This document shows positions 1 to 8,279 of a stretch of DNA of 64,000 bases, piece after piece. The stretch is from the NCBI RefSeq assembly GCF_009754905.2, contig NZ_CP066775.1, forward strand, positions 248,001 to 312,000, read 5' to 3'. Position numbers and translations under genes: made by a program. Under the pieces are notes generated by a model, which made no database searches, had not been told where the DNA came from, and saw only the letters and a list, made by a program, of their open reading frames with translations. The DNA is from Mucilaginibacter ginkgonis (GTDB lineage Bacteria > Bacteroidota > Bacteroidia > Sphingobacteriales > Sphingobacteriaceae). Within the stretch, counting starts at the first letter, position 1. Every line of letters starts with the position of its first letter.

Positions 1-47
1 AAAAACAAAGCACAGGCCCGGCGCGGTTGGCACCGGACTGTGTTTTT
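1..47 (+). terminator. Probable terminator/attenuator hairpin upstream of atpF
   Basis: An A-rich start and a CAGGCCCGG-like arm can pair imperfectly with CCGGACTGTG followed by five T. In this gene order the gene before atpF is normally atpE, just outside the window. A hairpin here would reduce read-through after the abundant c-subunit message. The stem has mismatches, so this is only moderately supported. Confidence 0.45.
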
Positions 48-83
48 AAGAAAGACACTTACTTAGAATAAATAGATAAGAAT

Positions 84-578
84 ATGGAATTGGTAACCCC
101 AAGTATAGGATTGGTTTTCTGGACACTGCTATCATTTGTGATCCTTTTGATCATCCTGCGCAAATTTGCCTGGAAACCTATTTTAGGCGCGGTAACAGAG
201 CGTGAGCGTACTATTGAGACTGCTTTATTACAGGCAGAATCTGCTAAAGAAGAGATGGCCCGTTTAACTAACGAGAACGAGCAATTAATAAAAGAAGCAC
301 GCGCGGAACGCGACCTTATTTTGAAGGAAGCCCGCCAGATCAAAGACCAGATCATTAATGATGCAAAAGGTGCTGCCGAAGCAGAGGGCGCACGCATGAT
401 CGAGAAAGCGCGCCTGGAAATCAACAATGAAAAAGCTATTGCGTTGGCGTCTGTTAAAACACAGGTAGCACAATTGTCTATAGACATTGCTGAGAAAGTG
501 CTTCGCAAAGAATTTGAAGATAAACAAGAGCAGGACGCTTTAGTAGCCGACTTGCTGAAAGAAGTTATTGTAAAATAG
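84..578 (+). CDS. atpF: ATP synthase F0 subunit b
   Basis: This is the peripheral-stalk b subunit of the F-type ATP synthase, which links the membrane F0 sector to the F1 head. One N-terminal membrane segment lies at about residues 8-30. A long charged helix rich in Glu, Lys and Ala follows, as expected for the dimeric stalk. The length (164 aa) is normal for the family. It is first in a run atpF-atpH-atpA-atpG on the same strand; atpB and atpE would be expected upstream, outside the window. The ATG at 84 begins a typical short periplasmic end (MELVTPSIG). Confidence 0.96.
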   Translation: MELVTPSIGLVFWTLLSFVILLIILRKFAWKPILGAVTERERTIETALLQAESAKEEMARLTNENEQLIKEARAERDLILKEARQIKDQIINDAKGAAEAEGARMIEKARLEINNEKAIALASVKTQVAQLSIDIAEKVLRKEFEDKQEQDALVADLLKEVIVK

Positions 579-612
579 GTTCCGGTTATTAGTTGTCTGT
601 TTTCAATAACGC

Positions 613-640
613 ACAACTCACAACTTACAACTCACAACTT
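613..640 (+). repeat. Tandem 14-bp direct repeat between atpF and atpH
   Basis: ACAACTCACAACTT occurs twice back to back (613-626 and 627-640), immediately before the atpH start. Such A/C-rich repeats between operon genes are common in this bacterial family. Its function is unknown; it may be a slippage-prone spacer. Confidence 0.7.
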
Positions 641-646
641 TAAGAA

Positions 647-1198
647 ATGTCTGAAATAACAGTTGCATCAAGATATGCCAAATCACTGATAGACCTGGCG
701 AAGGAACAAAACTCGCTGGAGGCTGTGCGTGGCGATATGGGTCTTTTTGCGCAAACTTTAAGGGCAAATTCAGAACTGCAGGCAGTGCTGCGTAACCCCA
801 TCATTTCGCACGATAAGAAGAAAAAGATCCTCGACGCCATTTTTACCGGTAAGGTAAACAAAGCGACTATCGGTTTCTTTCATATCATGATCAACAAAAG
901 CCGCAGCGAGCTGCTTTATCCAACATCTTTAGAGTTTGTAAATCAGTATGATGTGATCAAAAATATTGTTCGTGCTACGGTAGTTTCGGCAGTGCCGCTT
1001 TCGCCTGAGAATAGACAGCAGGTTGTGGCAGAGGTTAACCACATTACTAATGGCCAGGTTGAACTGGTTGAGAAAGTTGACCCAAGCCTTATTGGCGGTT
1101 TTATTTTAACCGTAGGCGACAGGCAGATAGATGCCAGCGTATCGGGCAGTTTAGCAAGATTGAAAAAAGATTTTACCCAAGAGGTAGTTAATAATTAA
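647..1198 (+). CDS. atpH: ATP synthase F1 subunit delta
   Basis: Subunit delta (OSCP type) joins the b-subunit stalk to the top of the alpha/beta head. The protein has 183 aa, normal for the family. It begins with the usual helical N-terminal domain (ASRYAKSLIDLA) and ends with the conserved region around GGFILTVGDRQID before a short tail. It lies 68 bp after atpF, the gap being filled by the tandem repeat, and 27 bp before atpA, so the three are very likely cotranscribed. Confidence 0.95.
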   Translation: MSEITVASRYAKSLIDLAKEQNSLEAVRGDMGLFAQTLRANSELQAVLRNPIISHDKKKKILDAIFTGKVNKATIGFFHIMINKSRSELLYPTSLEFVNQYDVIKNIVRATVVSAVPLSPENRQQVVAEVNHITNGQVELVEKVDPSLIGGFILTVGDRQIDASVSGSLARLKKDFTQEVVNN

Positions 1199-1225
1199 GT
1201 ATAAGCAAAGCTAAAATATAATCAA

Positions 1226-2800
1226 ATGGCAGAGGTAAGACCAGACGAAGTATCAGCAATTTTGCGTCAGCAATTGTCGGGCTTCAAGTCAGAAACTGAA
1301 TTAGAAGAAGTTGGTACCGTACTACAAGTGGGCGATGGTATTGCGCGCGTGTATGGTTTAACACAAGTACAATCGGGCGAGTTAGTTGAATTTGCTAACG
1401 GTTTGCAAGGTATAGTACTTAACCTTGAAGAAGACAACGTTGGTGTGGTTTTACTTGGCCAGTCTGAAGGTGTTAAAGAAGGTGATACCATTAAACGTAC
1501 CAAAAAGATCGCTTCCCTTAACGTAGGCGAGGGCATGCTTGGCCGTGTGGTCAACACACTGGGCGAGCCTATCGATGGTAAAGGCCCTATCAGCGGACAA
1601 ACCTATGAGATGCCTTTAGAGCGTAAAGCACCCGGTGTTATTTACCGCCAGCCGGTTAATGAGCCTTTGCAAACAGGTATCAAAGCCATAGACGCGATGA
1701 TCCCAATCGGCCGTGGCCAGCGTGAGTTGGTTATCGGTGACCGCCAGATCGGCAAGACAGCAGTTTGTATCGATACTATCATCAATCAAAAAGAATTTTA
1801 TGATGCCGGCCAGCCGGTAATCTGTATATATGTTGCCTGCGGTCAAAAAGCATCAACAGTAGCGAACATTGTACGCACGCTTGAAGAAAAAGGCGCCATG
1901 CCATATTCTATCGTTGTTGCGGCAAACGCTTCTGACCCGGCACCAATGCAGTTCTTCGCGCCTTTCGCAGGTGCTGCCATCGGTGAATATTTCCGCGATA
2001 CCGGTCGCCCGGCATTGATCGTTTATGATGATTTATCTAAACAAGCTGTTGCTTACCGCGAAGTATCATTGCTATTGCGTCGCCCGCCGGGCCGCGAGGC
2101 TTATCCCGGTGACGTATTTTATCTGCACAGCCGCTTATTAGAGCGTGCCGCTAAGATCAACTCTAACGACGAGATTGCGCGTGACATGAATGACCTGCCT
2201 GAGTCTATCAAGCACCTGGTTAAAGGCGGCGGTTCATTAACCGCCTTGCCTATCATTGAAACGCAAGCGGGTGACGTGTCAGCATATATCCCAACCAACG
2301 TGATCTCTATCACAGACGGTCAGATATTTTTGGAGTCTAACTTGTTTAACGCGGGTGTTCGCCCTGCCATCAACGTAGGTATCTCGGTATCACGTGTGGG
2401 TGGTAACGCGCAGATCAAATCGATGAAAAAGGTTGCCGGTACTTTGAAATTAGACCAGGCACAATACCGCGAGTTAGAGGCTTTTTCTAAGTTCGGTTCA
2501 GACCTTGACGCTTCTACCAAACTGGTATTGGATAAAGGTGCACGTAACGTAGAGATGTTGAAGCAGCCGCAGTACTCGCCGGTAACGGTTGAAAAACAAG
2601 TGGCTATGGTTTACCTTGGTACTAAAAACCTGATGCGTAATGTGCCTGTAAATAAGGTAAAAGAATTTGAAACAGAATTCTTAAGCCAGATGGAGATACG
2701 CCACCCGGAAACCCTTGCAGCTTTGAAAGCAGGTAAATTTGACGATTCTTTAACAAGCGTATTAGAAACTGTAGCTAAAGAACTGTCAGGGAAATATTAA
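1226..2800 (+). CDS. atpA: ATP synthase F1 subunit alpha
   Basis: The alpha subunit forms half of the catalytic hexamer and holds the regulatory nucleotide sites. At 524 aa it has the family length. The P-loop GDRQIGKT sits at about residues 171-178 and the conserved ISVSRVGG, with the Arg that reaches the neighbouring beta site, near residue 390. The beta and epsilon genes (atpD, atpC) do not follow atpG here; in many Bacteroidota they form a separate locus. A 130-bp gap with an inverted repeat separates it from atpG. Confidence 0.97.
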   Translation: MAEVRPDEVSAILRQQLSGFKSETELEEVGTVLQVGDGIARVYGLTQVQSGELVEFANGLQGIVLNLEEDNVGVVLLGQSEGVKEGDTIKRTKKIASLNVGEGMLGRVVNTLGEPIDGKGPISGQTYEMPLERKAPGVIYRQPVNEPLQTGIKAIDAMIPIGRGQRELVIGDRQIGKTAVCIDTIINQKEFYDAGQPVICIYVACGQKASTVANIVRTLEEKGAMPYSIVVAANASDPAPMQFFAPFAGAAIGEYFRDTGRPALIVYDDLSKQAVAYREVSLLLRRPPGREAYPGDVFYLHSRLLERAAKINSNDEIARDMNDLPESIKHLVKGGGSLTALPIIETQAGDVSAYIPTNVISITDGQIFLESNLFNAGVRPAINVGISVSRVGGNAQIKSMKKVAGTLKLDQAQYRELEAFSKFGSDLDASTKLVLDKGARNVEMLKQPQYSPVTVEKQVAMVYLGTKNLMRNVPVNKVKEFETEFLSQMEIRHPETLAALKAGKFDDSLTSVLETVAKELSGKY

Positions 2801-2816
2801 TTAGATATGAGATATT

Positions 2817-2914
2817 AGATGTGAGATTTGAGACAGAATCTTGCATCTTTCATAAGAAGAATTGAGTTGATGAAAATGAGTAGAGAGCGATCTCATATCT
2901 CAAATCTCACATCT
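2817..2914. repeat. Perfect 17-bp inverted repeat between atpA and atpG
   Basis: The arms AGATGTGAGATTTGAGA (2817-2833) and its exact reverse complement (2898-2914) enclose a 64-base loop. Extra copies of the ATCTCACATCTC theme follow to about 2922. It sits inside an otherwise tight operon and could form a large hairpin in the mRNA. It has no T-tract, so it does not look like a classical terminator. Confidence 0.75.
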
Positions 2915-2930
2915 CACATCTCGAAAAAGA

Positions 2931-3815
2931 ATGGCTAATTTAAAAGAAGTAAGAAACCGTATTGCATCTGTAAACTCAACGCAGCAGATCACCAAAGCCA
3001 TGAAAATGGTTTCGGCTGCTAAGTTGAAGCGTGCTACAAACGCCATTATGCAGTTGCGCCCTTATGCAGTAAAGCTTAAAGAAATACTGGCCAACCTTTC
3101 GGCAAGTTTGGAAGATGGTACTTCGCCGTACCTGCAAACCCGCGAACCCGTTCGCGTATTGGTTGTGGTTGTTACCTCTAACCGTGGTTTGGCGGGTGCT
3201 TTCAATACAAACGCCATCAAAACTGCTAACAATCTAATTGCAGAAAAATATCCTGAACAATTAGCCAAAGGCAACGTATCAATCGTTGCTATCGGTAAAA
3301 AAGCACAGGAATACTATCAGCGCCGTAAATACAATGTTATCGGTAACAATACCGAGGTTTACAACGACCTGAACTTTACTACAGTGTCTAAGATCACCGA
3401 AGACATTATGAAGGGTTTTGTGAACGGCGATTATGACAGGGTAGATTTGGTTTATAATCACTTCCGCAACGCGGCTGTGCAGATATTGACTACAGAGCAA
3501 TTGTTGCCGGTGCCGAAAACCGAGAACAAAGAGCAGGAGAAAAAGGCACAGGTTGATTACATCTTAGAGCCAAATCAGGAAGAGATCGTTGAACAACTGA
3601 TTCCTAAAAATATTAAGATTCAGTTATACCGCGCGGTATTAGATTCGCATGCGTCTGAGCACGGTGCACGTATGACAGCCATGGATAAGGCTACAGATAA
3701 CGCCGGTGAATTGTTAAAAGCATTGAAACTTTCTTACAACCAGGCACGGCAGGCAGCCATCACCACAGAGCTTACAGAGATCGTGAGCGGTGCGGCAGCA
3801 TTAAGTAACGGGTAA
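2931..3815 (+). CDS. atpG: ATP synthase F1 subunit gamma
   Basis: Gamma is the central rotor shaft of F1. The N-terminal helix (NRIASVNSTQQITKAMKMVSAAK, given here in part) and the C-terminal helix (ARQAAITTELTEIVSGAAAL) are the two coiled-coil halves typical of the family. The 294-aa length is normal. It is the last ATP synthase gene in the window and is followed by a palindromic repeat, which suggests the transcription unit ends near there. Confidence 0.96.
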   Translation: MANLKEVRNRIASVNSTQQITKAMKMVSAAKLKRATNAIMQLRPYAVKLKEILANLSASLEDGTSPYLQTREPVRVLVVVVTSNRGLAGAFNTNAIKTANNLIAEKYPEQLAKGNVSIVAIGKKAQEYYQRRKYNVIGNNTEVYNDLNFTTVSKITEDIMKGFVNGDYDRVDLVYNHFRNAAVQILTTEQLLPVPKTENKEQEKKAQVDYILEPNQEEIVEQLIPKNIKIQLYRAVLDSHASEHGARMTAMDKATDNAGELLKALKLSYNQARQAAITTELTEIVSGAAALSNG

Positions 3816-3829
3816 TTCGCGAACCTAAC

Positions 3830-3902
3830 GTCATCCCGAACTTGTTTCGGGATCTCACATGCAAGACCTAACGATGGGATGCCGAAATAAATTCGGCATG
3901 AC
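3830..3902. repeat. Double-hairpin intergenic repeat element
   Basis: The element runs from GTCAT to ATGAC. It contains a first dyad ATCCCGAA / TTTCGGGAT and a second dyad TGCCGAA / TTCGGCA with short loops. This is a dispersed palindromic repeat of the type common between genes in Bacteroidota. It may also act as a transcription end for atpG. Confidence 0.7.
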
Positions 3903-3926
3903 AATAAGGATTTATACAAACATTTA

Positions 3927-3934
3927 TATTTTTG
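3927..3934 (+). promoter_or_regulatory. Likely Bacteroidota -7 promoter element
   Basis: TATTTTTG matches the Bacteroidota sigma-A -7 consensus TAnnTTTG and lies 19 bp before the ATG of the small membrane protein gene. No good TTTG is seen at the -33 distance, so this is a half match. Confidence 0.45.
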
Positions 3935-3952
3935 CCTTAAACAAACAACACC

Positions 3953-4141
3953 ATGAACAGCATTGAAAACGCAAACTCAGAGAAACACTATATTTTAATG
4001 ACCATTGCCATCTTTATCGGCATTGTAGGTGTTTACCTGCGTTTTGCCGGTGATGCGCCTTACTGGTCATGGGCTGCTAACGCTATTCTGGTTGTTGGTG
4101 TGGTTATTGCGCTTAGGGCAATCAAAAATATTTTAGGCTAA
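3953..4141 (+). CDS. Small two-segment membrane protein, unknown function
   Basis: This 62-aa protein has a short polar start and two hydrophobic segments, about residues 14-32 and 38-56, with a loop (RFAGDAPYWSW) between them. No family is recognised with certainty; similar small proteins are common in Sphingobacteriaceae. It has its own -7 promoter element upstream and a clear terminator downstream, so it is a single-gene unit, which argues that it is a real gene. Confidence 0.75.
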   Translation: MNSIENANSEKHYILMTIAIFIGIVGVYLRFAGDAPYWSWAANAILVVGVVIALRAIKNILG

Positions 4142-4163
4142 GCCACAAGATTCTAGAAATATT

Positions 4164-4190
4164 AAAGCCTCGCTTTTAGCGGGGCTTTTT
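4164..4190 (+). terminator. Rho-independent terminator
   Basis: Arms AAAGCCTCGC and GCGGGGCTTT (one G-T wobble) around a TTTTA loop, followed by T residues, end the small membrane protein unit. The A-rich left side could also help end the facing gldB transcript. Confidence 0.85.
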
Positions 4191-4259
4191 ATTTACACTC
4201 GCCTCATTACAAAATCACGTTAGTGTTGTAGCTCGCAACGTCGTTAAAAAAAAGAGACT

Positions 4260-5297
4260 TTACTTTGGCCTGTAATGCGACTGGTTTAAGATCTTTTGAG
4301 CGTCGTCAACAGCCATTAATTGTTTAAGGGTGATGTTTGGATTACGTTTCATGTATTCGCGCACTATCTGCCAACCTGTCCATGTGCCCAGCTTCGGCGC
4401 AGACTCGTTGCGCTCGCCAAGTCCGGCAGTAAACGGGCCATCATCAAAATAAACCTGATTTTTTAGGACATCGCTGCTGTACAAGATGTTTTCTTCCAGG
4501 AAATATCCCCAGATATCGGCCTTAAATTTTTCTGCCCACTGCATTTTTTGGGTAGTATATCGGATTTTGGTCGTGTCGCCCACGTCGGGCAGCAAAAGGT
4601 CCATGGCGTACATGATTTTGCCGTTATAGATCATCTTCTGCAGCATGGTTTTGTCGCTGTTCGGTTCCGGGAACATATCTTCGCGCAATATGCCTTCAAC
4701 AACACGCGGGGTAATATTTTCGGGTGTAAAGAAATGCTGCAGGTACATAGGATATGCTTCTACAATGGCAGGGTAAAATCTCGACTTATTGCCCAGAAAC
4801 AGATCGAGCCCAATGCCCACATAGCCGTTCCCAATAGCGGTTTGCGCCTCGAAACCTGATAGATACGCATAAACCCTTGGCAGCTGCTTTTGCGGGAAGT
4901 AATACTTTATACGCTTAAAGGCATCGGTCAGTTCTGCATTTTGCTTATCGAGGTTTGGGTAAATAGAATCAACATCGTGCTTTAGGTCGATGTAAGCTTG
5001 CGTAGAAAGTATAGCGTTTAGTTTTGATAAATATGCCGGCGAATTGATACTGCCTGCATGCAATATCCGTTCAATGAAATCCTGATAAAACAAGCCGTAT
5101 TTCTGTTTCATCGCCTGGGCCTTGGGTTCGGCAGGTGGCTGCTTTAAATTGTTGAGGTCATGGTCGAAACGTTCAATAGAAACTGTTAACGGGATATTGC
5201 TTACATCAACCTTGTTATTACCGGTGCAGGCAGCCAGTAAGATAAGGCATGTAAAAAAAATGTAGATTTGGTTGCCTTTTAACACAGTAGAGGCCAT
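4260..5297 (-). CDS. gldB: Gliding motility lipoprotein GldB
   Basis: GldB is an envelope lipoprotein first found through gliding mutants of Flavobacterium and is linked to the GldK-L-M-N type IX machinery. The protein has a lipoprotein signal (residues 1-24, lipobox LLAAC) and the conserved IERFDHDL segment shortly after it. The length (345 aa) fits. It is divergent from nadE, an arrangement kept in many Bacteroidota and a strong support for the call. Presence of GldB does not by itself show that the strain glides. Confidence 0.88.
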   Translation of the reverse strand: MASTVLKGNQIYIFFTCLILLAACTGNNKVDVSNIPLTVSIERFDHDLNNLKQPPAEPKAQAMKQKYGLFYQDFIERILHAGSINSPAYLSKLNAILSTQAYIDLKHDVDSIYPNLDKQNAELTDAFKRIKYYFPQKQLPRVYAYLSGFEAQTAIGNGYVGIGLDLFLGNKSRFYPAIVEAYPMYLQHFFTPENITPRVVEGILREDMFPEPNSDKTMLQKMIYNGKIMYAMDLLLPDVGDTTKIRYTTQKMQWAEKFKADIWGYFLEENILYSSDVLKNQVYFDDGPFTAGLGERNESAPKLGTWTGWQIVREYMKRNPNITLKQLMAVDDAQKILNQSHYRPK

Positions 5298-5357
5298 TTT
5301 TTGTTAGTAGATTAATGCTTAGGCAGCAAAATTTGCAGCCGTTTTCAGTCTTTTAAT

Positions 5358-7007
5358 ATGAATATCGCACTCGCACAACTTAATTATCACATCGGCAATT
5401 TTGAAGCCAACACGCAAAAAATCATCGATGCTATTCGCAAAGCTAAGGCAAAAAATGCTGACCTGGTGGTTTTTGGCGAATTGTGCGTTTGCGGCTATCC
5501 GTCGCGCGACTTTCTGGAATTCAGTGAATTCATAAACACCTGCGAAATTTCGGCACAACAGATAGCTAAAGAATGTCAGGGTATAGCGTGCATCATCGGC
5601 GTGCCGACGCCAAATAATAACCCCGAAGGGAAGGACTTATTTAATTCGGCGTACTTTATTGCCGATGGCGAGATTAAAGCCGTAGTTCATAAAGCTTTGC
5701 TGCCCAACTATGATGTGTTTGATGAATACCGATACTTTGAGCCGGGCATGACCTTTAAATGTATAGATTTTATGGGTCACCGCATTGCGCTAACTATTTG
5801 CGAAGACTTGTGGAATACCATTGAAAACCCGTTGTACGTTAACAGGCCGATGGACCAATTAATGCGCGAGAATCCGGATGTGATGATCAACATCGCCGCG
5901 TCGCCGTTTTCATACCAGCACGACGAAGAACGCATTGCCATATTGGGCGACAACGCCAGCCGGTATAAGCTTCCACTTTTTTATGTAAACCATGTTGGCG
6001 CGCATACCGAACTTATCTTCGACGGCGGTTCGTTAGTGTTTAATAAAGAAGGCGCAATTGTTGACGAGATGCCCTATTTTGAAGAAGCGCTTACCTATTA
6101 TGAGTTAGCCGCTGATGGCAAGATCACTCCCGGACAAAAGGAAACGCTGATGCCAGAACGCCAGTCGGATATTGAGCAGATCTACCTGGCGTTAAAATTG
6201 GGCATCAAAGATTACTTCGTAAAGTCGGGCTTTAGTAAGGCTATTTTGGGCCTATCGGGAGGTATTGATTCGGCTGTAGTTGCAGCGCTTGCCGCCGAAG
6301 CGCTTGGACCTGAGAATGTGATGGCAGTTATGCTGCCCTCAAAATTCTCAACAGACCATTCATTAAAAGACGCGCAAGATTTAATCAATAACCTGGGCTG
6401 CAAATCAGAGATGATCGCTATACGTTCCGTGACGGAGGCGTTCGAGTCTGCACTCGAACAGCAGTTCAAGGGCTTGCCTTTTAACATCGCCGAAGAAAAC
6501 ATTCAGGCGCGCAGCCGTGCTGTGCTGCTGATGGCTATGAGTAATAAGTTTGGGTACATTCTGTTGAATACCTCAAACAAGAGCGAAGCCGCGGTGGGTT
6601 ACGGTACTTTGTATGGCGACATGTGCGGCGGTATCTCTGTTTTGGGCGACGTGTTTAAATCGCAGGTATTTCAACTGGCGCGATACATCAATCGCGACCG
6701 CGAGATCATCCCCGAAAACACTATCGTAAAACCGCCATCGGCCGAATTGCGCCCCGATCAGAAGGATAGTGATTCACTGCCTGACTATGATGTGCTGGAT
6801 AAGATCTTGAAAGAATATATCGAGAACCGTTGCTCATCATCGCAGATCGTAAAGATGGGCTATGACGAGGCATTGGTTAAACGGGTGCTTCGTTTAGTCA
6901 ATATTTCTGAGCATAAGCGCTACCAAACCCCACCGATATTAAGGGTATCACCAAAGGCATTCGGTATGGGCAGGCGGATGCCGCTGGTGGGTAAATATCT
7001 GTCTTAA
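5358..7007 (+). CDS. nadE: Glutamine-dependent NAD+ synthase
   Basis: The enzyme amidates nicotinate adenine dinucleotide to NAD+, using ammonia from glutamine. The N-terminal nitrilase-type glutaminase domain (about 1-255) has the triad Glu41, Lys112 and Cys148. The C-terminal synthetase domain carries the pyrophosphatase loop SGGIDS at 300-305. The length of 549 aa is normal for the two-domain type. It is divergent from gldB with a 60-bp shared promoter region. Confidence 0.96.
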   Translation: MNIALAQLNYHIGNFEANTQKIIDAIRKAKAKNADLVVFGELCVCGYPSRDFLEFSEFINTCEISAQQIAKECQGIACIIGVPTPNNNPEGKDLFNSAYFIADGEIKAVVHKALLPNYDVFDEYRYFEPGMTFKCIDFMGHRIALTICEDLWNTIENPLYVNRPMDQLMRENPDVMINIAASPFSYQHDEERIAILGDNASRYKLPLFYVNHVGAHTELIFDGGSLVFNKEGAIVDEMPYFEEALTYYELAADGKITPGQKETLMPERQSDIEQIYLALKLGIKDYFVKSGFSKAILGLSGGIDSAVVAALAAEALGPENVMAVMLPSKFSTDHSLKDAQDLINNLGCKSEMIAIRSVTEAFESALEQQFKGLPFNIAEENIQARSRAVLLMAMSNKFGYILLNTSNKSEAAVGYGTLYGDMCGGISVLGDVFKSQVFQLARYINRDREIIPENTIVKPPSAELRPDQKDSDSLPDYDVLDKILKEYIENRCSSSQIVKMGYDEALVKRVLRLVNISEHKRYQTPPILRVSPKAFGMGRRMPLVGKYLS

Positions 7008-7085
7008 AAACTCACAAAAAACTCATGATACTGTTAAACCTTTGAGCAATCATTTGTCTAATAACTATAAAATTTATACCCTTCA

Positions 7086-7712
7086 ATGAAACGCATTCTA
7101 TATACCGGGCTGATCCTGATCAGCGTAGCGCTTATTCAGGCGTGCGACACCTACAGCTATTACAAAGCGGGTGCAACCAAACTGAATACTTCACAATATC
7201 ACACATTTGCCTGGATAGCAGACCCGGGTCAAAGTAACCCAAAGCCAGATAAAGGCGGCAAGCCTTATGCCGGCAACGCGTATTACAATAATCCGCAGGC
7301 AACACAAGCCATCCGGACGGCAGCTTTATTTAATTTACAGACCAAAGGTTTGAGGATCGACGAGCAGACACCAGACCTGTTGGTGCACTATACATCGGCA
7401 GTAGGCCGCGGTACCCGCCTTGATTATTATACTGCTTACCCATACTATTGGGGCGGTGCTTTTTACAGGCCTTACTGGGGTTATCGCCCATACTGGTATG
7501 GCGGCTTCCCATATTACGGCGGAGGCACTTACGCTGTGCCCGAAACTTATAAAGAAGGTACCATCATCATCGATCTGATTGACCGCAAAAGCAACAAGAT
7601 CATCTGGAGAGGTTTTGGGGTAGGCGAACTGCACCACGACCCGCAAAAAACCATAGAAGAATTACCTAAAGTGGTTGAAGGTATATTTAAACAGTTACCA
7701 ACAACCATGTAA
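7086..7712 (+). CDS. DUF4136-family lipoprotein
   Basis: This is a 208-aa exported lipoprotein with a signal peptide ending at ALIQAC. It has the layout of DUF4136 proteins: an N-terminal YHTFAW strand, LLVHYTSAVG in the middle and a C-terminal DLIDRKSNKIIWRG motif. A Tyr/Gly/Pro-rich insertion at about residues 118-150 is typical of the group. The function is unknown; members are found in the outer envelope. It stands alone, with a strong terminator directly after it. Confidence 0.82.
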   Translation: MKRILYTGLILISVALIQACDTYSYYKAGATKLNTSQYHTFAWIADPGQSNPKPDKGGKPYAGNAYYNNPQATQAIRTAALFNLQTKGLRIDEQTPDLLVHYTSAVGRGTRLDYYTAYPYYWGGAFYRPYWGYRPYWYGGFPYYGGGTYAVPETYKEGTIIIDLIDRKSNKIIWRGFGVGELHHDPQKTIEELPKVVEGIFKQLPTTM

Positions 7713-7725
7713 CCAGTTACCTTAT

Positions 7726-7760
7726 AAAAATCCCGCTCCTGATTTAGAAGCGGGATTTTT
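7726..7760. terminator. Bidirectional rho-independent terminator
   Basis: A perfect 12-bp stem (AAAAATCCCGCT and AGCGGGATTTTT) with an 11-base loop separates two convergent genes. The A-tract on one side and the T-tract on the other let it work on both strands. Confidence 0.92.
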
Positions 7761-7779
7761 TATTTGCGTTCTAGTGCAA

Positions 7780-8223
7780 CTAATAGACAGCGTTTCTCGA
7801 TAATACCCAGTTATGTTCGGTAACCTGTCCCTTAGAAACGGTGATGGGGTTAATGATACCATTGCCGTCGCTCTCGCTGGCGAAAAATCCTTTATCATCT
7901 TTTATGAAAACAGAATACGTACCCTCCGGCAAATAAGTGGCGTAAACACCGTATGAGTTAGTTTTCAATATGGTTACCAATTTGCTGTTGATCCTTGTAA
8001 ATGAAGGCAGGCTACCTTGTGTTTGGGCAACGGTTGTAGATTCGTAAACGTATAAAGTGGCAGAAATTGCTTTAGGCTTTGGTTTTTCCCGTCCCGGGCG
8101 GGGCATCATGTTGCCGCTTTGTTCTACCACAGTGCCTTTAATGCCTTGTGTAAGCGGCAGTTTGTTGTTAAATGTCTTGCAGGCTACTAACATTGGCAGC
8201 AGCATCGAAAAAAAATATTTCAT
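7780..8223 (-). CDS. Small lipoprotein with a carboxypeptidase-regulatory-like fold
   Basis: This 147-aa protein starts with a signal (MKYFFSMLLPMLVAC) that includes a lipobox-like LVAC. The rest resembles a single Ig-like carboxypeptidase regulatory domain: GIKGTVVEQSG at the start and GVYATYLPEGTYSVFIKDD near the end, the latter being the typical closing strand pair. Such lipoproteins are common and mostly of unknown function in Bacteroidota. Confidence 0.75.
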   Translation of the reverse strand: MKYFFSMLLPMLVACKTFNNKLPLTQGIKGTVVEQSGNMMPRPGREKPKPKAISATLYVYESTTVAQTQGSLPSFTRINSKLVTILKTNSYGVYATYLPEGTYSVFIKDDKGFFASESDGNGIINPITVSKGQVTEHNWVLSRNAVY

Positions 8224-8279
8224 AGAGAGAAAAATTAAACGCTTAAAATTAAGCTATTAAGTATATTTAGCAATTCAAT

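Noticed and set aside
59..616. Long open frame on the minus strand across atpF
   Set aside because: It is antisense to atpF, Ser/Arg-rich without a domain, and atpF is certain.
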